This document shows, piece after piece, positions 7,283 through 16,852 of a stretch of DNA of 54,855 nucleotides (position 1 is the first letter of the stretch; the number at the start of each line of letters is the position of its first letter). The DNA lies in assembly GCA_003554585.1 (NCBI GenBank), contig PWGV01000124.1, positions 1 to 54,855 of the forward strand, in the 5' to 3' direction. Position numbers and translations under genes: made by a program. The notes below the pieces were generated by a model, which had not been told where the DNA came from, searched no databases, and was given only the letters and a program-made list of their open reading frames with translations. The stretch is from Halobacteroidaceae bacterium. GTDB lineage: Bacteria; Bacillota; Halanaerobiia; B1SED10-174.

Positions 7283-9487
7283 ATGTCTAAAATTATTTGT
7301 TCTGCAGCCATAAGAGGAGCTCATAATATTTTTGAACGGACGGAAAAGAAATGGCAGGAAGCCATGGACAAATATGGTGCTAAACAGGAAGTTGGTTTTC
7401 CCAACACCGGCTACTACCTTCCTATTATCTACGGGATACTGGGAATACCTATAGAAACTCTGGGAGATATGGAAAAAGTCCTCAATAAATGCCGCCTTCT
7501 TCTCCCTCCCCCTGTCCACGAAGAGGTCCATACCCCCTACCTGGCCCCTGCCCTGGACGCGGGGATGGCAACTCTCTTTGCCGAGGAGATGGAAGAAGCT
7601 ATTCGAATTCTGGAAAATCCCAATTTTTACACCCAGCAGGAAGATCCCACTTCTGACAATATCTGGCTGGGTCCTGCCAATGACGTAACCCTCAGACGAC
7701 GGGGAATTGAGTTTGTTGACGGCAGTGCCCCCGGCTTTGCAGCGATTCTTGGTGCTGCTCCTGACGATGATGTTGCGGTCCAAATCGCCCGGGAACTGCA
7801 AGAAAGAAGCCTCTATGTTTTCATGGGTGCCCAGCATGAGGGCCGCCATTTTGCTCAACAGCTGGTTGATAACAATGTGCAGATCGGATGGCCAACCCGT
7901 CTGGTTTCTTTTGGGCCCGACATTTCTGCTGCTGTTTTTGCCCTGGGCTTTGCTACCAGAGCCGCCATGGCTTTTGGTGGAGTTCAGCCAGGAGATAGTC
8001 GCAAAATCCTGGAATACAATAAGGAAAGGGTCTTTGCCTTCGTCATGGCTTTGGGAAAAGTAACCGACGAATGGTATGCCAATGCGGCCGGGGCCATAAA
8101 CTACGGTTTCCCCGTAATTGCAGATACCCCCATCCCCGAAGTTCTGCCTACCGGGATCTGTACGTATGAACACGTAATTTCCAATATTCCCTATGACGAG
8201 ATAGTGGATCGGGCCGCGGAGGTTAGAGGTCTTAAGGTTACTGTTTCTGAAGTTCCTGTTCCAGTATCTTACGGACCGGCTTTTGAAGGGGAACGAATCC
8301 GCAAGGAAGATCTCCACGCAGAATGCGGGGGAGGAGCCAGCCTCGCAGTGGAACTGGCTACCATGAAAGAACTGGATGAAGTTGAGGACGGCCATATTGA
8401 AGTAATCGGACCCGACATAGATGAAGTTGAACCCGGAACCAAGCTTCCCCTGGGAGTAGTAGTTGAAATTGCCGGACGGGAAATGCAGGATGACTTTGAA
8501 CCTATCCTGGAACGGCAGATTCACCACTTCGTGAATTATGCCGAAGGGATCATGCATATTGGGCAGCGAGATATTGCCTGGTACCGGATCAGTCAAAATG
8601 CTTATGAAAAAGGCTTCCGAATCAAAAATATTGGCGACATCCTTTATGCCAAGTTACACCAGGATTTCGGAACCATCTTTGACAAACTCCAGGTCAAGCT
8701 CTATACTAGGGAGGAAAATGTCCGGGAAATAATTGAGAATGCCCGTGATATTTATGCCACCCGGGACGCCCGCATCGAGGGAATGACCGACGAGGATACC
8801 GATCCCTTCTACTCTTGCACCTTATGCCAGTCCTTCGCGCCCAGCCACGTCTGCATGGTAAGCCCCGAAAGGACAGGTCTTTGCGGCGCCTATAACTGGT
8901 TGGACTGCAAAGCTGCTTACCAAATCAATCCCCAGGGCCCCAACCAGCCTGTAAACAAAGGTAAGCTTATTAGTGAAAAATACGGGGAATGGGAAGGCAT
9001 CAATGAATTTGTTAAGCAGGCCTCCCGCGGCAAGATCGAAGGTTATACTTTCTACAGTATCCTGGACCGTCCCATGACCACCTGTGGTTGCTGTGAATGC
9101 GTGGCTGCTGTCCTTCCCATGTGTAACGGTGTAATGACCGTTAATCGCGAACATGAAGGCATGACCCCGTGCGGGATGAAATTTACTACCCTGGCCGGGA
9201 CTGTGGGGGGGGGCCAGAGCACCCCGGGTTTTGTGGGTCACAGCAAGTACTATATCTGCCAGCGCAAGTTCATTGCTGCTGAAGGAAGCATACTCCGCCT
9301 GGTATGGATGCCCAAGAGCCTTAAAGAGGAAATCAAGGATCGCTTTAATGCTCGCGCTGAGGAACTGGGGATTCCCGATCTCCTGGATCGCATTGCAGAT
9401 GAAGATGTTGGCGTAACCGAGGAAGAAATTCTCCCCTTCCTAGAAGAAAAAGACCACCCCGCTTTGAAAATGGATCCCCTGTTTTAA
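7283..9487 (+). CDS. acsB: Acetyl-CoA synthase catalytic subunit
   Basis: The 734-aa protein joins CO, a methyl group from the corrinoid protein and CoA into acetyl-CoA at the Ni-Ni-[4Fe-4S] A-cluster. The A-cluster ligands are C512, C515, C524 and C534 for the cubane, and C601 and C603 in a CGCCEC motif for the nickel sites. Each is shifted by +6 from the Moorella numbering. The N-terminal CODH-binding domain is present, as in bacterial rather than archaeal ACS. The ATG has GGGAGGAGG upstream. It sits between acsA and the nickel-ATPase genes. Confidence 0.97.
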   Translation: MSKIICSAAIRGAHNIFERTEKKWQEAMDKYGAKQEVGFPNTGYYLPIIYGILGIPIETLGDMEKVLNKCRLLLPPPVHEEVHTPYLAPALDAGMATLFAEEMEEAIRILENPNFYTQQEDPTSDNIWLGPANDVTLRRRGIEFVDGSAPGFAAILGAAPDDDVAVQIARELQERSLYVFMGAQHEGRHFAQQLVDNNVQIGWPTRLVSFGPDISAAVFALGFATRAAMAFGGVQPGDSRKILEYNKERVFAFVMALGKVTDEWYANAAGAINYGFPVIADTPIPEVLPTGICTYEHVISNIPYDEIVDRAAEVRGLKVTVSEVPVPVSYGPAFEGERIRKEDLHAECGGGASLAVELATMKELDEVEDGHIEVIGPDIDEVEPGTKLPLGVVVEIAGREMQDDFEPILERQIHHFVNYAEGIMHIGQRDIAWYRISQNAYEKGFRIKNIGDILYAKLHQDFGTIFDKLQVKLYTREENVREIIENARDIYATRDARIEGMTDEDTDPFYSCTLCQSFAPSHVCMVSPERTGLCGAYNWLDCKAAYQINPQGPNQPVNKGKLISEKYGEWEGINEFVKQASRGKIEGYTFYSILDRPMTTCGCCECVAAVLPMCNGVMTVNREHEGMTPCGMKFTTLAGTVGGGQSTPGFVGHSKYYICQRKFIAAEGSILRLVWMPKSLKEEIKDRFNARAEELGIPDLLDRIADEDVGVTEEEILPFLEEKDHPALKMDPLF

Positions 9488-9523
9488 TAACTAAAACCAA
9501 CCATTTAGAAAGAAGGTATTGTC

Positions 9524-10276
9524 ATGGCCAAGCACATTTCCATTGCGGGTAAGGGTGGGACAGGGAAAACAACTCTGGCCGCCCTTTTAATCCGTTATCT
9601 TCTGGAAAAAAACAAAAAACCCGTTCTAGCCGTTGACGCTGACCCCAACGCCAATCTTTATGAAGCACTGGGTTTAGAACGGGGGGGATCGGTTAGCGAA
9701 ATCATCAAAAATACCAAGGATATCAATGCCGTACCTCAGGGTATGACTAAAGATGTCTATATCGACTACCACCTGCAAAGAGCTTTAAGCGAGGGTAAAG
9801 GCCTGGACCTTTTGACCCTGGGCGGGCCAGAAGGTGCAGGCTGCTACTGCTTTCCCAATCAACTCTTGAGCCACTTCATGGGTCAATTAAGCGATAATTA
9901 TCCCTATATGCTGATTGACAATGAAGCAGGCATGGAGCACCTTAGCCGCCGCATTGCCCAATCGGTTGATTTGCTCCTGATAGTCAGTGATAGCACGGTC
10001 CGTGGTGTTCGGTCCGCGGGGAGAATTGCCGCCCTTACCCAATCTCTGGATCTTAAAATAAAAAATAGCTATCTGGTTCTGAACCGCAGCAAAAATGGGG
10101 CTGACGCTAAACTGCAGGAAGAAATCGAAAAAACCAAACTCCACCTTATCGGCTCAATACCCGAAGATCCCAGGGTCTTTGATTATGATGCCAGTGGCCG
10201 TCCTCTTTTCGAACTGCCCCTGGTATCACCGGCTACTAAAGCCGCATTTAATATCGGAGATCAACTGAAAATATAA
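9524..10276 (+). CDS. CooC/AcsF-type nickel-insertion ATPase, first copy
   Basis: This 250-aa MinD/ParA-type P-loop ATPase has a deviant Walker A (GKGGTGKTT, residues 9-17), DADPNAN at 38-44, and a C107-x-C109 pair (GCYC) that matches the Ni-binding CxC of CooC. CooC/AcsF proteins use ATP to load nickel into CODH or ACS. It is followed directly by a second, divergent copy. Position after acsB suggests the AcsF role (ACS maturation) for one of the two, but sequence alone does not tell me which copy serves which enzyme. Confidence 0.9.
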   Translation: MAKHISIAGKGGTGKTTLAALLIRYLLEKNKKPVLAVDADPNANLYEALGLERGGSVSEIIKNTKDINAVPQGMTKDVYIDYHLQRALSEGKGLDLLTLGGPEGAGCYCFPNQLLSHFMGQLSDNYPYMLIDNEAGMEHLSRRIAQSVDLLLIVSDSTVRGVRSAGRIAALTQSLDLKIKNSYLVLNRSKNGADAKLQEEIEKTKLHLIGSIPEDPRVFDYDASGRPLFELPLVSPATKAAFNIGDQLKI

Positions 10277-10298
10277 TATTAAAGAAGGTGATTAATTG

Positions 10299-11036
10299 AT
10301 GAAAATTGCCATATCAGGAAAAGGAGGGGTTGGTAAAACTACAGCGGCGGCAGGATTGGCCTTTCTCTTCCGGGAAAAAGGATCCCGGGTTTGGGCTGTA
10401 GACGCCGACCCCGATGCCAATCTGGGCTGGATGCTGGGGTTTTCCGAGGATCAATTACAAAAATTACTACCTTTATCAGAACAAAAAGAAGAAATTGAAA
10501 AGCGAATAGGCAGGGGACCTTTTTTTACCATTAATCCTGAAGTGGACGATCTTTTGGAAAAAAACACCCTGCAACAGGAAAACATCTATTATCTTAAGAT
10601 GGGGGGCATTAAAGAAGGAGGTTCTTCCTGTTACTGTCCGGAAAACGCCCTGCTCCGGGCGGTATTGTCCAATCTATTATTCGACCAGGATGATGTGGTA
10701 ATTTTAGATATGGCAGCGGGCATCGAACATTTAACCAGGGGTACCGCTAAAGCAGTTGATGCGGTTTTTATTGTCGTGGAACCCAGTCACTCCAGTATTA
10801 ACACGGCTTTTACCATTCTTGAACTCACCAGGGATTTGGGAATTGAAAGAGTTGAAATAATCGGTAATAAAATTAGTTCTCCTGATGAAAGAAAATTTAT
10901 TTCTTCCTCTCTTGAACGCCCTCTAATCGGCGTTCTTCCTTTTTCCAGGGAAGTGTATGAAATGGGTTTGCAAAAAAAACCCATCTTTCCCACTTCTTAT
11001 ATAAAAGAACTGGGGTCAATTATTGAAAAATGGTAA
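10299..11036 (+). CDS. CooC-type nickel-insertion ATPase, second copy
   Basis: The 245-aa protein has Walker A GKGGVGKTT (residues 7-15), DADPDAN (35-41) and the CxC motif at C111/C113 (SCYCPENALLRA). It is shorter at the end and clearly divergent from the copy just upstream, so this is not a recent duplication. ATG at 10299 is 8 bases after AAGGTG and preferred over TTG at 10296. It probably matures the C-cluster or A-cluster of CODH/ACS. Confidence 0.9.
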   Translation: MKIAISGKGGVGKTTAAAGLAFLFREKGSRVWAVDADPDANLGWMLGFSEDQLQKLLPLSEQKEEIEKRIGRGPFFTINPEVDDLLEKNTLQQENIYYLKMGGIKEGGSSCYCPENALLRAVLSNLLFDQDDVVILDMAAGIEHLTRGTAKAVDAVFIVVEPSHSSINTAFTILELTRDLGIERVEIIGNKISSPDERKFISSSLERPLIGVLPFSREVYEMGLQKKPIFPTSYIKELGSIIEKW

Positions 11037-11082
11037 AAAAACAAAGTTAATCAAAATATGTTAAGGGAAAGGAGCATAATTA

Positions 11083-12426
11083 ATGGGTTTAACCGGTCTG
11101 CAGATATATAAGTTATTACCAAAGAAAAACTGCGGTGAATGTGGACCCCCAACCTGTCTTGCCTTTGGTATGGAGCTGGCCCAGCAAAAAACCACTCTGG
11201 ACAAGTGCCCCTATATTTCCGAAGAAGCAAAGGCAGAACTGGGAGAAGCATCAGCTCCGCCTATCCGTCTTATTACAATCGGAACCGGGGAAAGTGAAAT
11301 TCAGGTTGGAGATGAAACCGAACTCTTCCGCCATGAAAAAACCTTTTTCCACGAAACAGCTATAGGCTTTGAAGTTTCCGACTCCCTGGATCAAGATGCT
11401 TTTCTAAAAAAGGTAAAGGAAATTAACGAACTAACTTTTGAACGTATTGGGCTGGAATTATCGGTCGATATTGTTGCTATTAAAAATGAATCTGGAAACG
11501 CGGAAACATTTGCGCAAGCTGTATCCCGGGCTATGGATGAAACGGATAAGAACCTGGCCCTGGTTACTGAAGATCCTGAATGTGCCAGGGCAGCCCTGGA
11601 AAAAAGCGCTTCCTCGCGTCCCCTACTTTATGCCGCAACCGAAGATAACTACGAAGAAATGGTAAAAATCGCCCAGGAATATGAAGTCCCTCTAGCTGTT
11701 CGGGGAGAAAACCTGGAAAAAACAGCCGAACTATCGGAAAAAATTGCTAAATTGGGCTACCGGGAATTGCTTTTGGATCCTGGATCAAGCAACCCCCAAC
11801 AATACCTGGAGGATTTTACTCAAATCCGCCGCCTGGCCTTAAGGAAAAAATTCCGTCCCCTGGGCTATCCTACAATAGCTTTCACGGATAATACCGAGCC
11901 TTATCACGAAGTCATGGATGCTGCCCTTTATGTCTGCAAATATGGCAACGTGGTAATATTGAAGGAACCTGATCCCGAAGAAATATATCCCTTGCTGGTT
12001 CTGCGGCAAAATATCTACACTGATCCGCAAAAACCCATCCAGGTAGAAGCCAAAGTTTATGAAATAGGAGAAGTTGATGATAACTGTCCTGTTTATGTTA
12101 CTACAAACTTTTCCCTGGCCTATTTCTCTGTTATGGGTGAAATTGAAGCCAGCCGGTTACCCGGTTATCTATTAGTTGTGGATACAGAGGGCACTTCAGT
12201 TTTAACAGCCTGGGCAGCCGGAAAATTCGATGGAGATAAAATTGCTGAAAAACTGAAAGGATCCGGCCTTGAAGATAAAGTCAACCACAAAAAAATAATT
12301 ATTCCCGGACACGTGGCCATTCTCCGGGCAAAGATTGAGGACAATTGCGACTGGGAGGTTATTGTTGGACCCCGGGAGGCAACTGGAATCCCCTCTTTTA
12401 TCAAGAAAAACTGGGAGCAAAAATAG
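11083..12426 (+). CDS. acsC: Corrinoid iron-sulfur protein, large (gamma) subunit
   Basis: The 447-aa subunit carries the [4Fe-4S] cluster at its N-terminus (C17, C20, C25, C42; CGECGPPTC) followed by a TIM-barrel and a C-terminal cobamide-binding region. With AcsD it carries the methyl group from methyl-tetrahydrofolate to ACS on the cobalt of a corrinoid. The ATG has AAAGGAG upstream. Length matches the family (about 445 aa). It is followed by acsD 46 bases later. Confidence 0.95.
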   Translation: MGLTGLQIYKLLPKKNCGECGPPTCLAFGMELAQQKTTLDKCPYISEEAKAELGEASAPPIRLITIGTGESEIQVGDETELFRHEKTFFHETAIGFEVSDSLDQDAFLKKVKEINELTFERIGLELSVDIVAIKNESGNAETFAQAVSRAMDETDKNLALVTEDPECARAALEKSASSRPLLYAATEDNYEEMVKIAQEYEVPLAVRGENLEKTAELSEKIAKLGYRELLLDPGSSNPQQYLEDFTQIRRLALRKKFRPLGYPTIAFTDNTEPYHEVMDAALYVCKYGNVVILKEPDPEEIYPLLVLRQNIYTDPQKPIQVEAKVYEIGEVDDNCPVYVTTNFSLAYFSVMGEIEASRLPGYLLVVDTEGTSVLTAWAAGKFDGDKIAEKLKGSGLEDKVNHKKIIIPGHVAILRAKIEDNCDWEVIVGPREATGIPSFIKKNWEQK

Positions 12427-12472
12427 AATTGTTCCCAACAAAATTTCGGTGCCTGGAAGGAGGCTGCACAAA

Positions 12473-13435
12473 TTGGAATTACCCCTTATAAAAGAAAACT
12501 GGCAAAGCAAGGTTTTTGAAGTAACACTGGGCGCTACCTCAGAAAATAATGGGACCAGAGGAAAGACCATCACCATTGGTGGTGCAAGCACCCTCCCCTA
12601 TTTTTTTTCAGAGGGTGAAATCCCCCATCGGCCCCAGTTGGCAATGGAAGTATGGGACATGGTCCCCGATAACTGGCCGGAAAAACTGCTTGAGCCTTTT
12701 TCCGATGTCATTAACGATCCCGGGGCTTGGGCTCAGAAATGTATTGAAGAATACGGAGCGGATTTGATCCAGTTAAAACTGGTTAGTGCCCACCCGGAGC
12801 AAAAAAATGCCAGCCCCGAAGAAATGGAAGAAGTAGTTAAAAAGGTTCTGCAAGCAGTTGATGTCCCCCTGATCATAACCGGTCCCGGCAATGAGAAAAA
12901 GGATAATGAGATAATGCCGGCAGTTGCTGAGGTGTCAAGGGGAGAAAACTGTCTTTTAGGGCTGGCCCTAGAAGAAAATTACCGGACCCTGGCCGGTTCA
13001 TGTATTGCCAATGGGCATACTATTATTTCTACTTCACCCATTGATATTAACCTTGCCAAACAGTTGAATATTCTTCTGGGAGAAATGAACGTTCCCCGAG
13101 ATAAAATTGTAATTGACCCCACCACTGGAGCTCTGGGTTACGGGTTGGAATACACTTACTCAATCATGGAGAGAATCCGCCTGGCCGCCCTGCAGGGAGA
13201 CAAAACAGTGGCTATGCCCTTTTTGAACTTTGTAGGCGAAGAAGCCTGGCGAACTAAAGAATCCAGGGAAAGCGCTATGGAAGGTGGCAATATTAAACTG
13301 GGGCTTTCCTGGGAAATTTTAACTGCGATTACTTTCCTCCATGCCGGGAGTGATCTCCTTGTTCTACGTCATCCGGAGTCGGTAAAACGGGTTAAGGAAC
13401 ATATTGATAATATGATGAAGGGCAAAAAAATTTAA
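12473..13435 (+). CDS. acsD: Corrinoid iron-sulfur protein, small (delta) subunit
   Basis: The 320-aa TIM-barrel protein starts at a TTG (12473) placed 9 bases after AAGGAGG; the open frame extends further upstream but overlaps acsC and has no SD there. The family pattern is clear (ITIGGASTLPYF, DPTTGALGYGLEYTYS, and ALQGDKTVAMPF near the end). It forms the heterodimer with AcsC that cradles the corrinoid. acsE follows after 19 bases. Confidence 0.94.
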   Translation: MELPLIKENWQSKVFEVTLGATSENNGTRGKTITIGGASTLPYFFSEGEIPHRPQLAMEVWDMVPDNWPEKLLEPFSDVINDPGAWAQKCIEEYGADLIQLKLVSAHPEQKNASPEEMEEVVKKVLQAVDVPLIITGPGNEKKDNEIMPAVAEVSRGENCLLGLALEENYRTLAGSCIANGHTIISTSPIDINLAKQLNILLGEMNVPRDKIVIDPTTGALGYGLEYTYSIMERIRLAALQGDKTVAMPFLNFVGEEAWRTKESRESAMEGGNIKLGLSWEILTAITFLHAGSDLLVLRHPESVKRVKEHIDNMMKGKKI

Positions 13436-13454
13436 AGAAAGGAATGGTTCCCAG

Positions 13455-14234
13455 ATGATTATTATTGGCGAAAGAATTAATGGCCTTTTTAAGAATGTTC
13501 GAAAAGCAATTCAGGAAAAAGACCCTGGTCCCATCCAGGAACTGGCCAAAAAACAGGTCGCAGCAGGAGCTCATTACCTGGATGTCAATACCGGGCCCGC
13601 AGTTGATAATCCGGCCGAGGTAATGGATTGGCTGGTAGAAACTGTCCAGGAGGTCGTTGATGTTCCTCTGGCTATCGATGCCGCAAAAATGGAAGCTATT
13701 GAAGCAGGTCTCAAGGTTCATAAAAATGGTCGCCCGATCATTAACTCCACAACAGCTGAACCGAAAATGCTGGAAAAAGCCCTGTACCTTGCTGGGGAGT
13801 ACAATGCCCTTCTGATTGGACTGGCCATGAATGAAAAAGGAGTCCCTAAGGATTCGGATTCCCGGGTTGCAATTGCAATGGAAATAATTGCTACAGCTGA
13901 TTCCTGTGGTTTCTCCCCCTCTGATATCCTTATTGACCCCTTAATTCTCCCGGTAGGTGTTGCTCAGGATCATGCTCCCGAAGTACTGGAAACAATCAGG
14001 CAAATGAAGTTATTGGCTGATCCTCCCCCCAAAACCGTGCTTGGTCTGAGCAATGTTTCCCAGGAAACCAAACACCGCTCTTTAATTAACCGAACATTCC
14101 TGGTCATGGCAATGGCTATGGGCCTTGATTCGGTTATTATGGATGCTAACGATCAGGAATTGATGCAGGCTCTGGCTACAGCAAGAATCCTTTTAAATCA
14201 GGAAATTTATGCTGAATCGTACTTAGAAATTTAA
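13455..14234 (+). CDS. acsE: Methyltetrahydrofolate:corrinoid iron-sulfur protein methyltransferase
   Basis: The 259-aa pterin-binding (DHPS-like) TIM barrel moves the methyl group from methyl-H4folate to Co(I) of the corrinoid iron-sulfur protein. Signature segments are IIGERINGLFK at the start, YLDVNTGPAVDNP, the folate-binding stretch around DPLILPVG, and GLSNVSQ with the catalytic Asn. Length fits the family (about 262). It closes the methyl-transfer part of the operon. Confidence 0.95.
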   Translation: MIIIGERINGLFKNVRKAIQEKDPGPIQELAKKQVAAGAHYLDVNTGPAVDNPAEVMDWLVETVQEVVDVPLAIDAAKMEAIEAGLKVHKNGRPIINSTTAEPKMLEKALYLAGEYNALLIGLAMNEKGVPKDSDSRVAIAMEIIATADSCGFSPSDILIDPLILPVGVAQDHAPEVLETIRQMKLLADPPPKTVLGLSNVSQETKHRSLINRTFLVMAMAMGLDSVIMDANDQELMQALATARILLNQEIYAESYLEI

Positions 14235-14257
14235 ATTAAAAAAGGGGAGGGTTACAA

Positions 14258-14902
14258 TTGGTTGCTGACGATCCCATTCAATTTCTTAGATTGAGTAAGG
14301 AAGACCTGCGGGCTTCTCTAAATAAACTTAAAGAAGATCTGCAAGCTCGCTCACCGGAAGACATTGCCCAAAAAACTGGTTCGGAATTAAAAACTACCGG
14401 AGAAGCTACTGAACTTATCCTTTACTGTTTTTCCAAAAATTTTACAATTACCCTCCCCGAATTTTCCGTTCGGGATGCTCAGGGAAGGGATGCCGATCTT
14501 CTCTATTCCGGTTTTATAATCCACTACCTGGCCACCGCCGATGGCACTCCCAGTCCTGGTAAATGGGTGTCTCTTCGGGAGATTCCGGGGGGAACTTTTT
14601 ACGCGGATGCTTTTCAAGGTTATACTGGCGATGTGCTGGTCCGGACCTTTGGCGGTGAAGAAGATCAGCTAATCCAGGCCTGCCGGGAAAATAAAGGTGA
14701 GGAGATTGACCTGGGGGATTTCGGCTATTCCTTTCAACTCCTGCCCCGGGTTAAATTAGGCCTGGTTTACTGGCGGGGGGATGAAGAATTTTCCCCCTCG
14801 GCCCGTATTCTTTTTGATGCCAGTTCCCCCCATTATCTGCCCTGCGATGCGCTTGCGGTAATGGGTGCTCAGTTGACCCGGGATCTCTGTCTTGCCCGTT
14901 AA
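14258..14902 (+). CDS. DUF3786 domain protein of the acs operon
   Basis: The 214-aa protein matches my recollection of DUF3786, a family of unknown function often found next to CODH/ACS genes. It has no Cys pattern for a cluster and no membrane segment. TTG at 14258, 7 bases after GGGGAGG, is the best start. It lies between acsE and acsV; a strong hairpin follows its stop. A helper role in corrinoid or ACS handling is only inferred from position. Confidence 0.75.
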   Translation: MVADDPIQFLRLSKEDLRASLNKLKEDLQARSPEDIAQKTGSELKTTGEATELILYCFSKNFTITLPEFSVRDAQGRDADLLYSGFIIHYLATADGTPSPGKWVSLREIPGGTFYADAFQGYTGDVLVRTFGGEEDQLIQACRENKGEEIDLGDFGYSFQLLPRVKLGLVYWRGDEEFSPSARILFDASSPHYLPCDALAVMGAQLTRDLCLAR

Positions 14903-14920
14903 TTATTTTTTCTTTTTGCG

Positions 14921-14958
14921 ACAGGGGTTTTTTCCTGAATGGTTAAAACCCCTGTTTT
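14921..14958 (+). terminator. Intra-operon hairpin between DUF3786 and acsV
   Basis: ACAGGGGTTTT (14921-14931) pairs with AAAACCCCTGT (14945-14955) over 11 bases, and TTTT follows. It has the form of an intrinsic terminator, but acsV begins only 30 bases later with no obvious promoter between. It may act as a partial terminator that lowers acsV expression. Confidence 0.7.
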
Positions 14959-14988
14959 CAGTCTGCTTATTCTAAAGGATGTGATCTG

Positions 14989-16845
14989 GTGAAAAAGTAT
15001 AAGGTAACGTTTTTCCCGGAAGAAGTAACCATTGAAATTCCGGAAAATTCAACTATTCTGGAAGCAGCCACCCAAGCAGGAATTGAAATTAGGGCCATTT
15101 GTGGTGGAGCTGGAACCTGTAAAAGGTGCAAAGGAATCGTAAAAGAAGGGGCTTACCAGATCCCTTCGGGCTATAAACCTGAGGAAAAAGGGGAAATTCT
15201 CTGCTGCCAAACTCTAATAGAAGATAACCTGAAAGTAGTTATCCCAACCAGTAGCAGGATTACTGATACCAGCATACTTTTGGGCGGAGATTATTCTGTA
15301 GAAGAATTTTCACCTGTGCTGGAAACCAGAAAATTTAAATTAAACCCTCCTGAATTTGGCAAAAATGCCAGCGACTTGACCCGTCTTTCCCAGGCAATAC
15401 AAAAAAAACTGAATACCGATAAATTCCGGGTGCCCCTATCTGAAATAAGAAAACTTCCCGACCTCCTGCGGGAGAACAACTGGAAGGCAAGTGTGTCCTT
15501 TGCTGATCTGGGAACCCACTACCAGGCCAGTAAACTCCAGTCCGATGATGAAGATAAAGATTTTTGTCTGGCTGTGGATATTGGCACAACAACAGTTGTA
15601 GTTAGTTTAATTGATCTGAAAACGGGAGCGGAAATTATCCGCAGAGGACAATATAACCGTCAGGGAAGATATGGAGAAGACATTATAACCCGTATTGTTT
15701 ACACCACCGACAAAAAAGATGGTTTGGAGAAACTCCAGCAAGCCATTATGGAAACCCTCGATATGCTTATAAAAGAAGTTTCGGCATCAGCGGGTATTAA
15801 ACCGGATCAGATTATGGCCTGCACCTGTGCCGGCAATACCACCATGATCCACCTCTTATTGGGGATTAACCCCAATTACCTGCGAATTGAACCTTATGTC
15901 CCTGCTGCAACCGCTCCTCCCCCTATTCAAGCCCAGGAAATTAACCTGCCCATTAATTCTCAGGCCTGGGTCCATTTTCTGCCTGGAGTAAGCAGTTATG
16001 TTGGGGGAGATATTACCGCTGGTTTGCTGGCCATTGGTATTGCCCAAAAGGATGAAATAACCCTCTTTCTGGATATCGGAACTAACGGAGAACTGGTCCT
16101 GGGTAACCGGGAATGGCTTCTTTCCTGCGCCTGTTCCGCGGGTCCAGCCTTTGAAGGTTCGGAAACAACCAGTGGGGTCCGGGCCATGAAAGGAGCCATC
16201 GAAAAGTTTACTCCCGCCAATAATAGTAAGGGATTTAATTATCAAACTATTGGGGGAGAAAAACCATTGGGCATCTGTGGCTCCGGGTTCATTTCCTTAT
16301 TGAGCACCTTAAGCGATGCGGGGATTCTGGAGCGGAATGGAACTTTTAATACTGAAAAAATAAAAAGCTCCCATTTACGGGAACCGGATGGAGAACGAGA
16401 ACTGATCCTTGTCGATGAAAAGGAAACCCGGGGCGGCGAGGATATAGTTATCAGGGAAAGCGATCTAGACAATCTTCTGCGGGCCAAGGCAGCTATTTTT
16501 GCCGGAATAAGGGTCATGCTGGGGAAAGTAAGCCTGGAACCATCTTTAATTGAAAATATCCTGGTCGCAGGGGGATTCGGAAATCATCTCCCCCTCCAGG
16601 AAGCAATTAAAATTGGCCTTCTTCCCGATGTTTCCAAAAATAAATTTTCTTTTCTGGGGAATACTTCTCTTACCGGAGCCCAACTATATTTGCTCTCCCG
16701 GCAGGCCCGGGAAAATGCCTCGGAACTGGCCGCAAAAATGACCTATCTTGAATTAAGCAAGGGCAATGAATTTACCGAAGAATTTATCTCCGCCCGCTTT
16801 ATCCCGCATACCGATTTCAGCCTCTTCCCTTCTGTGGAACAATAA
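14989..16845 (+). CDS. acsV: Reductive activator of the corrinoid iron-sulfur protein (RACo, ASKHA ATPase)
   Basis: The 618-aa protein has an N-terminal [2Fe-2S] ferredoxin domain (C38, C44, C47, C72), a linker, and a large ATPase domain beginning with AVDIGTTT at residue 195 and containing DIGTNGELVLG and GGFGNHLPL. RACo uses ATP to drive reduction of inactive Co(II) back to Co(I) in the corrinoid protein, so only catalytic amounts are needed. The start is GTG at 14989 after AAAGGATG. It is the last gene of the acs cluster on this strand. Confidence 0.93.
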   Translation: MKKYKVTFFPEEVTIEIPENSTILEAATQAGIEIRAICGGAGTCKRCKGIVKEGAYQIPSGYKPEEKGEILCCQTLIEDNLKVVIPTSSRITDTSILLGGDYSVEEFSPVLETRKFKLNPPEFGKNASDLTRLSQAIQKKLNTDKFRVPLSEIRKLPDLLRENNWKASVSFADLGTHYQASKLQSDDEDKDFCLAVDIGTTTVVVSLIDLKTGAEIIRRGQYNRQGRYGEDIITRIVYTTDKKDGLEKLQQAIMETLDMLIKEVSASAGIKPDQIMACTCAGNTTMIHLLLGINPNYLRIEPYVPAATAPPPIQAQEINLPINSQAWVHFLPGVSSYVGGDITAGLLAIGIAQKDEITLFLDIGTNGELVLGNREWLLSCACSAGPAFEGSETTSGVRAMKGAIEKFTPANNSKGFNYQTIGGEKPLGICGSGFISLLSTLSDAGILERNGTFNTEKIKSSHLREPDGERELILVDEKETRGGEDIVIRESDLDNLLRAKAAIFAGIRVMLGKVSLEPSLIENILVAGGFGNHLPLQEAIKIGLLPDVSKNKFSFLGNTSLTGAQLYLLSRQARENASELAAKMTYLELSKGNEFTEEFISARFIPHTDFSLFPSVEQ

Positions 16846-16852
16846 CAATTTT

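Noticed and set aside
7151-8596. Long 481-codon open frame on the minus strand opposite acsB
   Set aside because: It is the mirror of a strongly coding gene; composition is unlike a protein and it lacks any SD or family motif.
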